Shown here piece by piece: positions 7,988-15,719 of a stretch of 64,000 nt of DNA. The notes under the pieces were generated by a model. The model was not told the DNA's origin, did no database searches, and saw only the letters and a list, made by a program, of their open reading frames with translations. The position numbers were made by a program, and so were the translations under genes. The stretch is from the NCBI RefSeq assembly GCF_013365535.1, contig NZ_CP053590.1, positions 1,106,501 to 1,170,500 of the forward strand, in the 5' to 3' direction. This DNA comes from Aquimarina sp. TRL1. Its GTDB lineage: Bacteria > Bacteroidota > Bacteroidia > Flavobacteriales > Flavobacteriaceae. Positions within the stretch are counted from its first letter, which is position 1. Each line of letters begins with the position of its first letter.

Positions 7988-8290
7988 TTAAATTTTGTGA
8001 ATTCCCTTATTAATCTTTTTACTCTTAAGCAAGTCCAATTCTAATTGAATGACTTTATTTCCTCTATCTCTTAAGGATTTTCGTTTGGCTATTGCCTTTT
8101 CATTTAAACATATAACACATTCTATCAGCTTGTCTTGATTGTAGGTTCTTAGCTTTTCTCCTTTTAAAAATCGCCATACCGTTGGCTTAGCCAGACCTGA
8201 TTGATCCATTAGCAATTTTATAGGCTCCCTGTAATAATGATAAAGTAAATCTACCTGAGCTTTAAAGTCTTTTTTTGTGTACATTTTCAA
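7988..8290 (-). CDS. Helix-turn-helix DNA-binding protein (XRE-like, 100 aa)
   Basis: Residues about 18-50 ('PIKLLMDQSGLAKPTVWRFL' then 'KGEKLRTYNQDKLIECVICL') fit a lambda-repressor-like helix-turn-helix, where the second helix GLAKPTVWRFLKG would be the recognition helix. The C-terminus is a charged tail. It is divergently oriented from the coiled-coil regulator at 8544, with 253 bases between start codons, a typical switch-region layout in an integrative element. It may autoregulate and control the replication operon downstream. I cannot name a specific family. Confidence 0.7.
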   Translation of the reverse strand: MKMYTKKDFKAQVDLLYHYYREPIKLLMDQSGLAKPTVWRFLKGEKLRTYNQDKLIECVICLNEKAIAKRKSLRDRGNKVIQLELDLLKSKKINKGIHKI

Positions 8291-8354
8291 ATATTTTTTT
8301 TAATGATTAATAAATTTTTAAGGTATTTAATAGTTACATATCAGTTATTATTTG

Positions 8355-8362
8355 TATGTTTG
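8355..8362 (+). promoter_or_regulatory. Candidate -7 promoter box (TATGTTTG)
   Basis: A perfect match to the Bacteroidota TAnnTTTG box lies in the divergent control region. No clear TTTG -33 element is present at the expected distance, and the next plus-strand start is about 180 bases away, so this is tentative. Confidence 0.25.
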
Positions 8363-8543
8363 TCTCAGATAACATAAAAAGTAAGCTTTGCTAACTAATA
8401 AATAAACATAAAACACCTGATTGAAAACAAATTTAGATATTATTTAGTTATAATATAACTATTCGGTATCTTGTTCGATTGCTTAACAACACTAAACATC
8501 TGTTATACAGGGGTTATAATTTATTTTTTAATATAAATTTAAC

Positions 8544-9050
8544 ATGAGCGAGTTTGATACTATAGACATACAAGTGCTAAAACTGATCGATTACCTTATT
8601 AAAATACACGAGAAAACAGGCACAAATCAGGAATTCAAAACGGATTATACGTTTGGATACAGATTCTACCGTAATAACAAGTATGTCGTTCAGGAGATGA
8701 GGAAAAGCAGAGAAAAAGGATCAAAACCAAAACACGCACCACAACTTCTAATGATTAATATCGCCAGACATTTCAATGTAGACTTTAATTATTTTTACAA
8801 TCTCAACATGGAAGCTAAAGATGCCCTACTAACCAATAATCCAAACTTGGCGCAATCCCAAGAAAGCTCACAGAACTTTGAACAACTCAATAAAGAAATA
8901 AGTCGATACAAAGAAGAAAATGACGACCTTCTTAAAAAAGTATTTCAACTTAATCAGGAATTAACAGATTGTCACAAAATGGCTTTTGAAGCTCAGAAAG
9001 GACAGACTCAGGCTCTTAAAGAACTATTAGCCTTAAAGAGCAACACATAA
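8544..9050 (+). CDS. Putative element regulator with C-terminal coiled coil (168 aa)
   Basis: The N-terminal 80 residues resemble HTH regulators of Bacteroidota phages and islands in which 'LLMINIARHFNVDFNYFYN' marks the end of an XRE-like domain. The C-terminal 70 residues are a clear coiled coil with heptad spacing ('NFEQLNKEISRYKEENDDLL' onwards), probably for dimerisation. There is no membrane segment. It is divergent from the small XRE-like gene and upstream of the MerR-like, excisionase-like and integrase genes. A role in the excision/integration switch is inferred from that placement. Confidence 0.6.
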   Translation: MSEFDTIDIQVLKLIDYLIKIHEKTGTNQEFKTDYTFGYRFYRNNKYVVQEMRKSREKGSKPKHAPQLLMINIARHFNVDFNYFYNLNMEAKDALLTNNPNLAQSQESSQNFEQLNKEISRYKEENDDLLKKVFQLNQELTDCHKMAFEAQKGQTQALKELLALKSNT

Positions 9051-9149
9051 CAATAAACATATAGACCAAATAGCAATCTACCTTAGCTCAACAAAGTAAA
9101 AGAACCGTAAAATATGGAACTGACTATAAACTTATATTTATTAAAAGCG

Positions 9150-9168
9150 TCACGTTAACATTACGTGA
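9150..9168. promoter_or_regulatory. Inverted repeat TCACGT-N7-ACGTGA
   Basis: Two perfect 6-base arms separated by seven bases lie 46 bases upstream of the MerR-like gene start, a typical position for an operator. The 19-bp size suits a homodimeric HTH protein. Which protein binds is unknown; the MerR-like product itself or the neighbouring regulator are candidates. Confidence 0.45.
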
Positions 9169-9213
9169 TAGTTTATTTGTATATTAGCAGACAAAATAAC
9201 AAAAGCAAAAAAA

Positions 9214-9981
9214 ATGAAATCACATCAAGAAGATTTTACAGCTCATAGCCAAGCCTTAAATGAATTAATTTTCGAGAGCAAAGCTATGGTAGGAGTAAAC
9301 AGAATGACTCTGCACACTTGGCACTTAAAAGGGATATTGGATGATAAAAGAGACCCTAAAAGCGCAAACAGATACAATTATTACAGTGCTTTAGATGTAA
9401 TTCTTATTGGCATCCTAAATCAAATGAAAACTTTACGATTCTCTCACGCTGAGACAAAAGCCTGTAAAGAAGCTATACTTGCTCCAATCTTAACCAAGGA
9501 CGGAAAACAATACCCTGCTCTTGAGTACTATTCTTTTTTGGTACTACTTTACAACCAACCCATATACATCGTCATTACCTATAACAAAGCAATGGAAAGT
9601 GTTTGGATACTTGATGAAAAAGATTATTTCTCGAAGCTAAAATCCGGGGAAATCGAAAACCACACTACACTATGCTTACACAAGGCTATAAAGACCAATC
9701 TTGAGCCTGTATACAACATACCTGATTTTTGCAAACTAGCTGGTTTAACAGACGATGAATTAAAGGTCATTGAAATCATAAGAATGAAAGAATACAAAAC
9801 AATTCGAGTTTTGAAAAAAAACGGTGAGATGGATTGTGTAGAAGGTACAGAAAGAATAGAAGATGCAGAGAGAATAGAAAAAATGCTTAGGGATGGGGAT
9901 TACCAAAACATAGAAGTAAAACAAAACAATGATAAAGTTACTGTTGCCCACAGGCTGGTGAGAACTGACTTTAAAAAATAA
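9214..9981 (+). CDS. MerR-like DNA-binding protein (255 aa)
   Basis: Residues about 25-75 fit a MerR-type winged helix: 'MVGVNRMTLHTWHLKGILDD' followed by 'NRYNYYSALDVILIGILNQM', where the wing and the Y-x-x-x-D-V-x-x-I pattern are typical. The remaining 180 residues carry no domain I can name. A lysine- and glutamate-rich C-terminal segment is helical in character. It probably regulates the adjacent excisionase-like and integrase genes, or acts as an excision factor; both are inferred from position. The TCACGT inverted repeat upstream may be its operator. Confidence 0.6.
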   Translation: MKSHQEDFTAHSQALNELIFESKAMVGVNRMTLHTWHLKGILDDKRDPKSANRYNYYSALDVILIGILNQMKTLRFSHAETKACKEAILAPILTKDGKQYPALEYYSFLVLLYNQPIYIVITYNKAMESVWILDEKDYFSKLKSGEIENHTTLCLHKAIKTNLEPVYNIPDFCKLAGLTDDELKVIEIIRMKEYKTIRVLKKNGEMDCVEGTERIEDAERIEKMLRDGDYQNIEVKQNNDKVTVAHRLVRTDFKK

Positions 9982-10077
9982 TTATTAACGCAAGATGACC
10001 GCTACAAGTCATGCATCACTTATTAACTACTGTTTTTACCGACGCTACAATCGGATCTACAGCAATTAAGTATTAAA

Positions 10078-10437
10078 ATGATCAAAGATGAGAAAAATGA
10101 ACTGTTTATTGAACTAACTGAATTATCAAAAATTATCAAAGCCAGAGACTCAAGATCTGTAGTTAAATGGTGTAATAACTATAACCTCCCAATCATTCCA
10201 ATTGGAAAGAACAGAGTAACCTATAGGTTTCTAGCTGAAACAGCCTTAGAGAATCGATTGCTTAAAGCTCTTAAAAAACAACACCCGTCCAATTGGAAAG
10301 AGTTGTATAATTATTATAAAGATAATGATCACTATAGCTACCTAATGGCAATACAAAAAGAAGCACCAAATACAGTTAAAATAGATACCAATGTAAAACC
10401 AAGATCAAGATTCGCAAAAGAATTTGCCAAAGACTAA
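10078..10437 (+). CDS. Excisionase-like DNA-binding protein (119 aa)
   Basis: Residues about 10-55 ('ELSKIIKARDSRSVVKWCNN' then 'NLPIIPIGKNRVTYRFLAET') match the helix-turn-helix layout of excisionase/MerR-like helix_turn_helix_17 proteins: a helix, a turn, then a beta wing with basic residues. The tail is charged and polar. It ends 27 bases upstream of the integrase ATG on the same strand, the usual place of a recombination directionality factor. The family assignment is by pattern, so an alternative is a plain regulator. Confidence 0.6.
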   Translation: MIKDEKNELFIELTELSKIIKARDSRSVVKWCNNYNLPIIPIGKNRVTYRFLAETALENRLLKALKKQHPSNWKELYNYYKDNDHYSYLMAIQKEAPNTVKIDTNVKPRSRFAKEFAKD

Positions 10438-10464
10438 TTTAATTATTAACCTAATATAAATCAT

Positions 10465-11835
10465 ATGAATAGACGTAAAAAACTACCGCTTCAAAAACAC
10501 GAAGGCTTATGTATTTACTGCAATGAATGTCAAAAGCATTACTTCTGGACAAAGAAAGTTAAGCGAGAAAAGAACGGAAAGACTACAAAGATTGAACCTC
10601 AATGCGGTAAGTCAAACTCCAAATTTTCAAACTGCCAATTCTTTGACAAGCATCGATATAAAGCTAGACTTCACGTACCTGGCTCAAAAGACTCCAAAGT
10701 AAGCAAAACCTTTGATGTTACACAATATGCAGATGCCGTAGTGGAAACTATCAAATTCAAGAAAAAGTTTCTACAAGACATCAACACTATAGAAGACAAT
10801 GACTCTCATAATGAAAAACGCAGTGCCTATTTATTTGATGCGCAACTAGCTTACATTGATTTTTTAGACAACATCGGCGTTCCAGAACACGAAAAAGTAC
10901 AACGATCAGACAGCCACATTAAAGAACAAATGAAATGTTTAACTCTATTTAATGAAGCATTGTCCAAAAATAAAGTAAATAAGAAAGTAACTCCTGTTCA
11001 TCGAATAACAAACATACACGTTGGATATTTTCATACCTATCTTTTGAATGACAAAAATTACAAAAACAAAACCTACAATAATAAAATGGTATCGGTAAAA
11101 AGTTTCTTTGGATGGGCAATAGAAAATTATAACATTAATCAGAAAAACCCATTTGAGAAAGCAAAACACCGATCTGTTCAAACGGAAAAAAAAACGATAA
11201 CTGAACAAGAGTTCAAAGAATTAATAAGCCCAAAAAACATGTGTAAGGAAAATGGATGGGTATCCATTAACAATAAAACAGCAAAAAGAAGAAATATATA
11301 TCGAGACTTTCTTGCCGATGGAATACTGCTATGCCTACATACAGGTGGTCGCAGAGAAGAAGTAGTAGAACTCACTTGGGATATGATTCACGAAATTGAC
11401 GGTAAAATAGCATTTATTGAACTAAAAAATCTTAAGGTTGAACGAGCATTAGGAGAAGGATTCAATGACAATGTAAACGCTAGTATAGTCCCTGTAACAG
11501 CAAGTTTAAGAAATTTATTAGTAAGACTCGGGTATTATGAAAACAAGAATACAAATAATTATCTGCTATGCCCTGACAGATCCAATATATCTACCAGAAC
11601 CATTATGGATAATTTATCTAAGGGGTTTACTCATTTCTACAAACGTTTAAAAACCGATAGAGAATTACAACTAAAATGCCTTAGAAAAACATATCTCACG
11701 CATCTGAATAAAGCCTTAAAAGGAGATGCTAAAAAACTATCCTCTCATACTACCGATGCAGTACTTCAAAAACACTATATAGACGAGAAAGTAATAAGTT
11801 CTGCAATAGCTGAGATGACCATTTTCGGAGATTAA
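10465..11835 (+). CDS. Tyrosine recombinase / integrase
   Basis: This is a 456-residue site-specific integrase. The N-terminus carries an uncommon cysteine cluster (C-x2-C-x2-C in 'CIYCNEC', plus two later cysteines) that could bind a metal. A SAM-like core-binding domain spans about 125-240 ('NKMVSVKSFFGWAIENYNIN'). In the catalytic domain Arg296 lies in 'TGGRREEVVELTW', the second arginine is Arg407 in 'KCLRKTYL' (Lys replaces the usual first His), His437 is in the final box and the nucleophile is Tyr438 in 'KHYID'. It ends 118 bases from the 3' end of tRNA-fMet, the standard layout for tRNA-targeted integration. Confidence 0.93.
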   Translation: MNRRKKLPLQKHEGLCIYCNECQKHYFWTKKVKREKNGKTTKIEPQCGKSNSKFSNCQFFDKHRYKARLHVPGSKDSKVSKTFDVTQYADAVVETIKFKKKFLQDINTIEDNDSHNEKRSAYLFDAQLAYIDFLDNIGVPEHEKVQRSDSHIKEQMKCLTLFNEALSKNKVNKKVTPVHRITNIHVGYFHTYLLNDKNYKNKTYNNKMVSVKSFFGWAIENYNINQKNPFEKAKHRSVQTEKKTITEQEFKELISPKNMCKENGWVSINNKTAKRRNIYRDFLADGILLCLHTGGRREEVVELTWDMIHEIDGKIAFIELKNLKVERALGEGFNDNVNASIVPVTASLRNLLVRLGYYENKNTNNYLLCPDRSNISTRTIMDNLSKGFTHFYKRLKTDRELQLKCLRKTYLTHLNKALKGDAKKLSSHTTDAVLQKHYIDEKVISSAIAEMTIFGD

Positions 11836-11949
11836 AAACAACAAAAACGGTACTTTGTAACGGTACTTTATTCCAAAACTCAATGAACCCACCTTATAAA
11901 CAGACTTCCTCAAACAAAAATAACCCCTTGAAAATCAAGAGGTTATCCG

Positions 11950-11960
11950 TTGTAGCGGGA
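11950..11960. other. Probable integrase-proximal attachment core at tRNA 3' end
   Basis: TTGTAGCGGGA here overlaps the acceptor-stem 3' strand of the tRNA gene and faces the integrase stop. The matching 11-mer at 1084-1094 is the only other copy I noticed. The exact core cannot be fixed without an empty-site genome. Confidence 0.35.
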
Positions 11961-12025
11961 ACAGGACTCGAACCTGTGACCTTCGGGTTATGAGCCCGAC
12001 GAGCTGCCTACTGCTCTATCCCGCG
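11953..12025 (-). tRNA. tRNA-fMet (CAT), initiator
   Basis: The reverse strand folds as a standard 73-base cloverleaf from CGCGGGA to TCCCGCT plus discriminator A. The anticodon loop is CTCATAA, so the anticodon is CAT. Two initiator hallmarks are visible: position 1 C cannot pair with position 72 T, and the anticodon stem has the three consecutive G:C pairs GGG/CCC. The T-loop is TTCGAGT. The CCA end is not encoded. The 3' end points toward the integrase, so it is the likely insertion target. Confidence 0.96.
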
Positions 12026-12149
12026 ATATTCGCTGCAAAGATACAGCTTTTTTTATGTTATCCCAGTTATTATTGAAACTTTACTTTTCTAATAACACCT
12101 ACACATCAGTAACTCCCAAAATATCAACTTTTTATCCCTAAAAAAACAG

Positions 12150-12183
12150 ATAACCGTTTTCTGAAGCTACAGAAAACGGTTAT
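12150..12183 (-). terminator. Rho-independent terminator of the GlsB-like gene
   Basis: A perfect 14-bp stem (ATAACCGTTTTCTG with its complement) encloses a six-base loop. On the minus strand it is followed by a U-run, seen as the A-run at 12140-12146 on the plus strand. It lies 40 bases beyond the stop at 12223. Confidence 0.88.
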
Positions 12184-12222
12184 GCTACACATTATACATG
12201 TGACCTAAATTAGCCTTTAGTT

Positions 12223-12471
12223 TTACGATTTTTTAAATAATCCCGCGACGAATAATATTACCGAGGCTCCAATAACTCCTGTTAAAAGATCTCCAAGAAC
12301 CCCATCAAATAAGCGGATTCCCAGTGTATGGAATAACCATCCTCCTACTAATCCACCTACAATCCCGAGAATAATATTGATAAGAAGCCCAAAGCCTCCT
12401 CCTTTCATTAGTTTACCTGCTAACCATCCGGCAACAGCTCCAATCAAAATAGAGTATAATAATCCTCCCAT
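12223..12471 (-). CDS. GlsB/YeaQ/YmgE family stress-response membrane protein
   Basis: This is an 82-residue glycine-rich protein with three hydrophobic segments, for example 'LLYSILIGAVAGWLAGKLMK' and 'LLINIILGIVGGLVGGWLFH', and the length and GxxxG spacing typical of the transglycosylase-associated protein family. Members sit in the inner membrane and are often induced by general stress; their molecular role is not established. It is monocistronic with a strong terminator. This is a normal chromosomal gene just outside the mobile element, so it marks the integration boundary. Confidence 0.9.
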   Translation of the reverse strand: MGGLLYSILIGAVAGWLAGKLMKGGGFGLLINIILGIVGGLVGGWLFHTLGIRLFDGVLGDLLTGVIGASVILFVAGLFKKS

Positions 12472-12697
12472 AATAGTTTTGATTTTTCAGTTAGTTTCTT
12501 AAATATAGAAAAAAATATTCACTTACCTATCAGAGCTTTACATTAAAAAATATTTTTTATTTAACATATCTATTCTAAGACAAGTTCTTTTTTAGTAGGA
12601 ATTCCTTGTCAATAGTACGCTAACCGACTTCTTGTTTTTATCTCTTGTAATTGAAAATCATTGTATATATTTTAATTATTAAAAATATAGATGAGCA

Positions 12698-12731
12698 TTC
12701 AACTAATTTCATTATTTTTGACTTAGTTGAA
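12698..12731. promoter_or_regulatory. Palindromic candidate operator of the MarR-GNAT gene
   Basis: TTCAACTAA at 12698-12706 and TTAGTTGAA at 12723-12731 are perfect 9-base inverted arms separated by 16 bases. The right arm ends 18 bases before the ATG at 12750. MarR proteins usually repress their own genes through such palindromes near the start. The site lies inside the longer frame that begins with TTG at 12651, which supports the ATG at 12750 as the true start. Confidence 0.6.
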
Positions 12732-12749
12732 CTTTCATCTATTAAATTT

Positions 12750-13700
12750 ATGGATCATCTAATCCTTCGGGAAATTGGTAAAATATACCGTTCTATCAAT
12801 ACCTTTGTCGATTTTTTATACGAGCCTCTCGATCTAAAAAAAGGGCAATATCAATTCTTAACCCGGATATACGAACATCCTGGTATTAATCAGCAAACAT
12901 TATCTGCTATCTTACTACTGGACAAAACCACTGTTAGCAAAGCTGTGAGTAAACTCATTCAAAAAGGATATATCAAAAAGCAGACAAACCCAGAGGATAA
13001 ACGTAATGTACTACTATACCTGACAGACAAAGGAGAAAAGACCTGTTCTTTTCTTATCAGGAATGAACAGTTTATCAGCAATGTCAGTAATCAGGGATTC
13101 TCTGAAGAGGAGTATCAACATCTGTTATCTCAATTAAAAAAAATGAACAATAACGTACTTCCTTTATTTCAGGAGGCTAAGAAAAGAGATCGGGAGCAGC
13201 TTCTAAAACGCATTGACCATTCAGATTTGATGCGATCCTCACAAAAAACAACTGTGGCAATCATTGATATCCATCATCCTTTATACGAATCGGAGCGTAA
13301 TCTACGTAACAAGGTTCTTTTGCGACCGATTGGTCTTCCGGATCATGCCTGGGAAAAGAAAGATGCTATTTCCTGGCACTTCGTTGCTGTCAAAGCAGAC
13401 AAAGTAATCGGTTGTTTTGTACTGGTACCTCTAAACACCCAAAAAAACAAAACGCAATTGATACAGATGGCTGTTGATACTGCTTATCAGGGAAAGGGGA
13501 TAGGAAAATTATTAATCGATACGCTTAAGCAGTTCTGTCGTGAAAATCAAATCGAAGAAGTTTGCTGTCATGCCCGGGAAACAGCTATTGATTTTTATAA
13601 AAAATCCGGATTTTCTATCTACGGAACTCCTTTTGAAGAAGTGGGACTCAAACATCGTCACATGAGAATTCGTTTTAATAAGAATGAATGGAATGAATAG
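12750..13700 (+). CDS. MarR-family regulator fused to GNAT acetyltransferase
   Basis: The 316-residue protein has a MarR winged helix in its first 145 residues: 'INQQTLSAILLLDKTTVSKA' is the HTH and 'IKKQTNPEDKRNVLLYLTDK' carries the D-x-R wing. Residues about 165-312 form a GNAT domain with the acetyl-CoA motif around 'VDTAYQGKGIGKLLIDTL' (Q/R-x-x-G-x-G pattern) and the 'YKKSGF' segment. Such bifunctional MarR/GNAT proteins are known in several phyla; substrates are mostly unknown. An in-frame TTG at 12651 would add 33 residues, but no family homology is visible there and a palindrome overlaps it, so I start at 12750. The next gene is convergent. Confidence 0.88.
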   Translation: MDHLILREIGKIYRSINTFVDFLYEPLDLKKGQYQFLTRIYEHPGINQQTLSAILLLDKTTVSKAVSKLIQKGYIKKQTNPEDKRNVLLYLTDKGEKTCSFLIRNEQFISNVSNQGFSEEEYQHLLSQLKKMNNNVLPLFQEAKKRDREQLLKRIDHSDLMRSSQKTTVAIIDIHHPLYESERNLRNKVLLRPIGLPDHAWEKKDAISWHFVAVKADKVIGCFVLVPLNTQKNKTQLIQMAVDTAYQGKGIGKLLIDTLKQFCRENQIEEVCCHARETAIDFYKKSGFSIYGTPFEEVGLKHRHMRIRFNKNEWNE

Positions 13701-13757
13701 CGTAATTGTACACTATCCCTGGAGAAAAAACAAGCAAGGAGGGGAATGTTCCCTTTC

Positions 13758-14237
13758 TTACTTTTTAATCTTGCGAAGTTCCTTTCCTAATCGTACAACT
13801 AGCTGTTCTTTCTCTACTTTGAGTACCTGTACACCTTTTATCACCCCTCCTTCTCTCACTCTTTTTAAAACCCCATCTACCCGCAATAATCCCAAGCGAT
13901 ATTTATGTCCGGAAGATTTCACAAATCCGAGATAGGTAATAGCAGGCCATTGCGTTACTTGCTTTACTTTCGGAATTCCTGTATAAGAAGGTGCTTTCTT
14001 TTTCGGAGCCCTCTTTTTTCTGGTTTTTATTTTCCCTAAGAAAGGATCCCTATCTTGTATATCCAAAGAAAATGTATCTTTTATCCGTTCTATTCTTACT
14101 GTAGGAGTTACTAGAGCCTCTGACGTAATCACCACTTCTTTTTCCGTAAAGAAAGACCGTAGTAGCTTGGTTCCCACAAGCCCCCAAATGACCAGTAAAA
14201 CAATTCCTAAAAAGATATTTATACGCTTCTTTTTCAC
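13758..14237 (-). CDS. GspC/PilP-like secretion-system protein
   Basis: A single N-terminal transmembrane segment (about residues 7-25, 'INIFLGIVLLVIWGLVGTKL') is followed by a periplasmic proline- and lysine-rich linker ('DRDPFLGKIKTRKKRAPKKK') and a small beta domain ('YLGFVKSSGHKYRLGLLRVD') like the homology region of GspC or PilP. The 'RDPF' motif before the linker is typical of those families. It should link the secretin to the inner-membrane platform. It is the last gene of the operon, five bases after the FN3 lipoprotein. Assignment is by position and layout, as sequence similarity to well-studied systems is low. Confidence 0.65.
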   Translation of the reverse strand: MKKKRINIFLGIVLLVIWGLVGTKLLRSFFTEKEVVITSEALVTPTVRIERIKDTFSLDIQDRDPFLGKIKTRKKRAPKKKAPSYTGIPKVKQVTQWPAITYLGFVKSSGHKYRLGLLRVDGVLKRVREGGVIKGVQVLKVEKEQLVVRLGKELRKIKK

Positions 14238-14242
14238 CTGTG

Positions 14243-15208
14243 TTAGTTTACTTTAAAAACTCCGGAACTATTAAAAGGACCTTCATTCCCTGCCGCATCC
14301 AGTCCTTTTACTCTCCAATAATACGTTCCCGTTGTGGTAAACGCTTGTTTATATTCTTCGGAGGCAACTTCTTGAGTAGCGACTATATTCCCAAAATTCT
14401 CATCAGAGGCTACCTGCAATGTTGCAGTAATTCCAGATTTTATAACCCCTGTATCATTACTAAAGTTCCATGAAAAGGTAACTTCCTGTCCCGTTGTAAA
14501 ATTTTGATTATTGGTCGGTTTTATCAAATTAGGTGCCGGAGGTAACTCCGTATCAAGATAAAGGACCCTTCCAAAAAAATCAGAATGGCTCGAATCATTA
14601 TAAGCACTCACCTGCCATATATATTTCGCATCCCCCGATGTGACATCCGTATCTGTCAGAGTAATAGACGTGTCTAGCACATTGGGATTTTCAAAAGCTA
14701 CTGTTTCTGCATCTCCTTCTACTTTGACCACTCTAAATTTATAATGAGTAGCCGTTACAATCCCTTCCCAGGAATAATTTATTGCCAGGCTATTTTTATA
14801 CAATTCATTATCTGGTTTTTTTAGCAATACTGTTTGTTTTGATAAGTCTTCAGAGGATACAATGCTGAATTCTTTTGGGAAAGAATAGGCTGTATGATAC
14901 GCAAAATTCTCTCCTCTGATACGCCATTGATAGTCACCTGGCGTCATCGCATAATCAAAGACAGTTTCAGACACCAGCGAATCTAGTATGATTCGTTGGG
15001 TAGCACCTTCATTAATCTGTATCCGATAGGAATCCGCTCCTTCTATCCCCTTCCATCTAAACTGAACCGTATTTCCTTCTATCTCGATTCCATTTTCGGG
15101 AACAATCGTCGTGATTACATCATCCGTAATATCATCTTCGATCACATCATCACAGGCGACAAAGCCCACTCCTGCCAGGATCAATATATAATTAATGTAT
15201 TTTTTCAT
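14243..15208 (-). CDS. Lipoprotein with fibronectin type III-like domains
   Basis: A start at 15208 gives MKKYINYILILAGVGFVACD, a signal peptide with a lipobox ending at Cys; the upstream frame from 15232 only lengthens the leader. The mature protein contains three or so FN3/Ig-like beta domains, each with the 'W..I..A..Y..Q' pattern, for example 'GVGFVACDD' then 'FRWKGIEGADSYRIQI' and 'YYWRVKGLDAAGNEG'. It should sit on a membrane surface in the periplasm or on the outer membrane. It overlaps the GspM-like gene by 17 bases, so it is an integral operon member, perhaps a pilotin-like or surface-exposed accessory. No sorting domain of the T9SS type is seen. Confidence 0.7.
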   Translation of the reverse strand: MKKYINYILILAGVGFVACDDVIEDDITDDVITTIVPENGIEIEGNTVQFRWKGIEGADSYRIQINEGATQRIILDSLVSETVFDYAMTPGDYQWRIRGENFAYHTAYSFPKEFSIVSSEDLSKQTVLLKKPDNELYKNSLAINYSWEGIVTATHYKFRVVKVEGDAETVAFENPNVLDTSITLTDTDVTSGDAKYIWQVSAYNDSSHSDFFGRVLYLDTELPPAPNLIKPTNNQNFTTGQEVTFSWNFSNDTGVIKSGITATLQVASDENFGNIVATQEVASEEYKQAFTTTGTYYWRVKGLDAAGNEGPFNSSGVFKVN

Positions 15209-15719
15209 AGTTCTGAAATATAATTTGTTCATATAATTTTTTTCTTTGCGTACGAGGATCTTTTACTACATAAAAGTGACAACTAACAACTCTGGAGTAT
15301 TCAAAATCTTTCTCATAGGCATAAGTTGCTCTGATCAAGCTTTCATAATCTCCTGATAAAACAAGCCGATTGCTATACACCTTAAAGTATGCATCCTGAG
15401 CCGTGTGTACCTCTTCTAGTTTTACGAGTTCTATCTGCCCTCCTACCTTGGTAAAGGTGTTAATAATTTCCTGTTGTACAATGTCAGGATTTGCTGCTTG
15501 CTTCCCGATGACCTCATCCAGATAAGCTAGTTCTTTGGTCAAACCATTAATTCGCTGTCTGGAATTTGTTGCTTTCTCCAGTTTTTCTCTGGACTCCAGT
15601 AATACTGTTCTTGCTTCTCTGGTTATAGCAAAAGACCTCTTATTAGCAGTATATCCCAGCATAATGGTTATTCCCACAAGTATCAACAGCTTTTTTTGAT
15701 ATGATATCTTCTCAAACAT
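15192..15719 (-). CDS. GspM/PilO-like inner-membrane protein
   Basis: The 175-residue product has one N-terminal membrane helix ('KLLILVGITIMLGYTANK'), a coiled-coil stretch at about 32-70, and a ferredoxin-like C-terminal domain with 'LVLSGDYESLIRATYAYEKD', which corresponds to the 'G.Y..L..F...L' pattern of PilO. In pili and type II systems this protein partners the GspL/PilN protein at the inner membrane. It overlaps the upstream GspL-like gene by eight bases. The assignment follows from domain layout and gene order. Confidence 0.7.
   Translation of the reverse strand: MFEKISYQKKLLILVGITIMLGYTANKRSFAITREARTVLLESREKLEKATNSRQRINGLTKELAYLDEVIGKQAANPDIVQQEIINTFTKVGGQIELVKLEEVHTAQDAYFKVYSNRLVLSGDYESLIRATYAYEKDFEYSRVVSCHFYVVKDPRTQRKKLYEQIIFQNYEKIH

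Noticed and set aside
12651-12749. 33-residue N-terminal extension of the MarR-GNAT protein
   Set aside because: Starts with TTG, lacks family similarity and contains the palindromic operator.
13742-13753. GGGAA-TG-TTCCC as a strong terminator after the MarR-GNAT gene
   Set aside because: The stem has only five pairs and the following U-run is interrupted; too weak to annotate.
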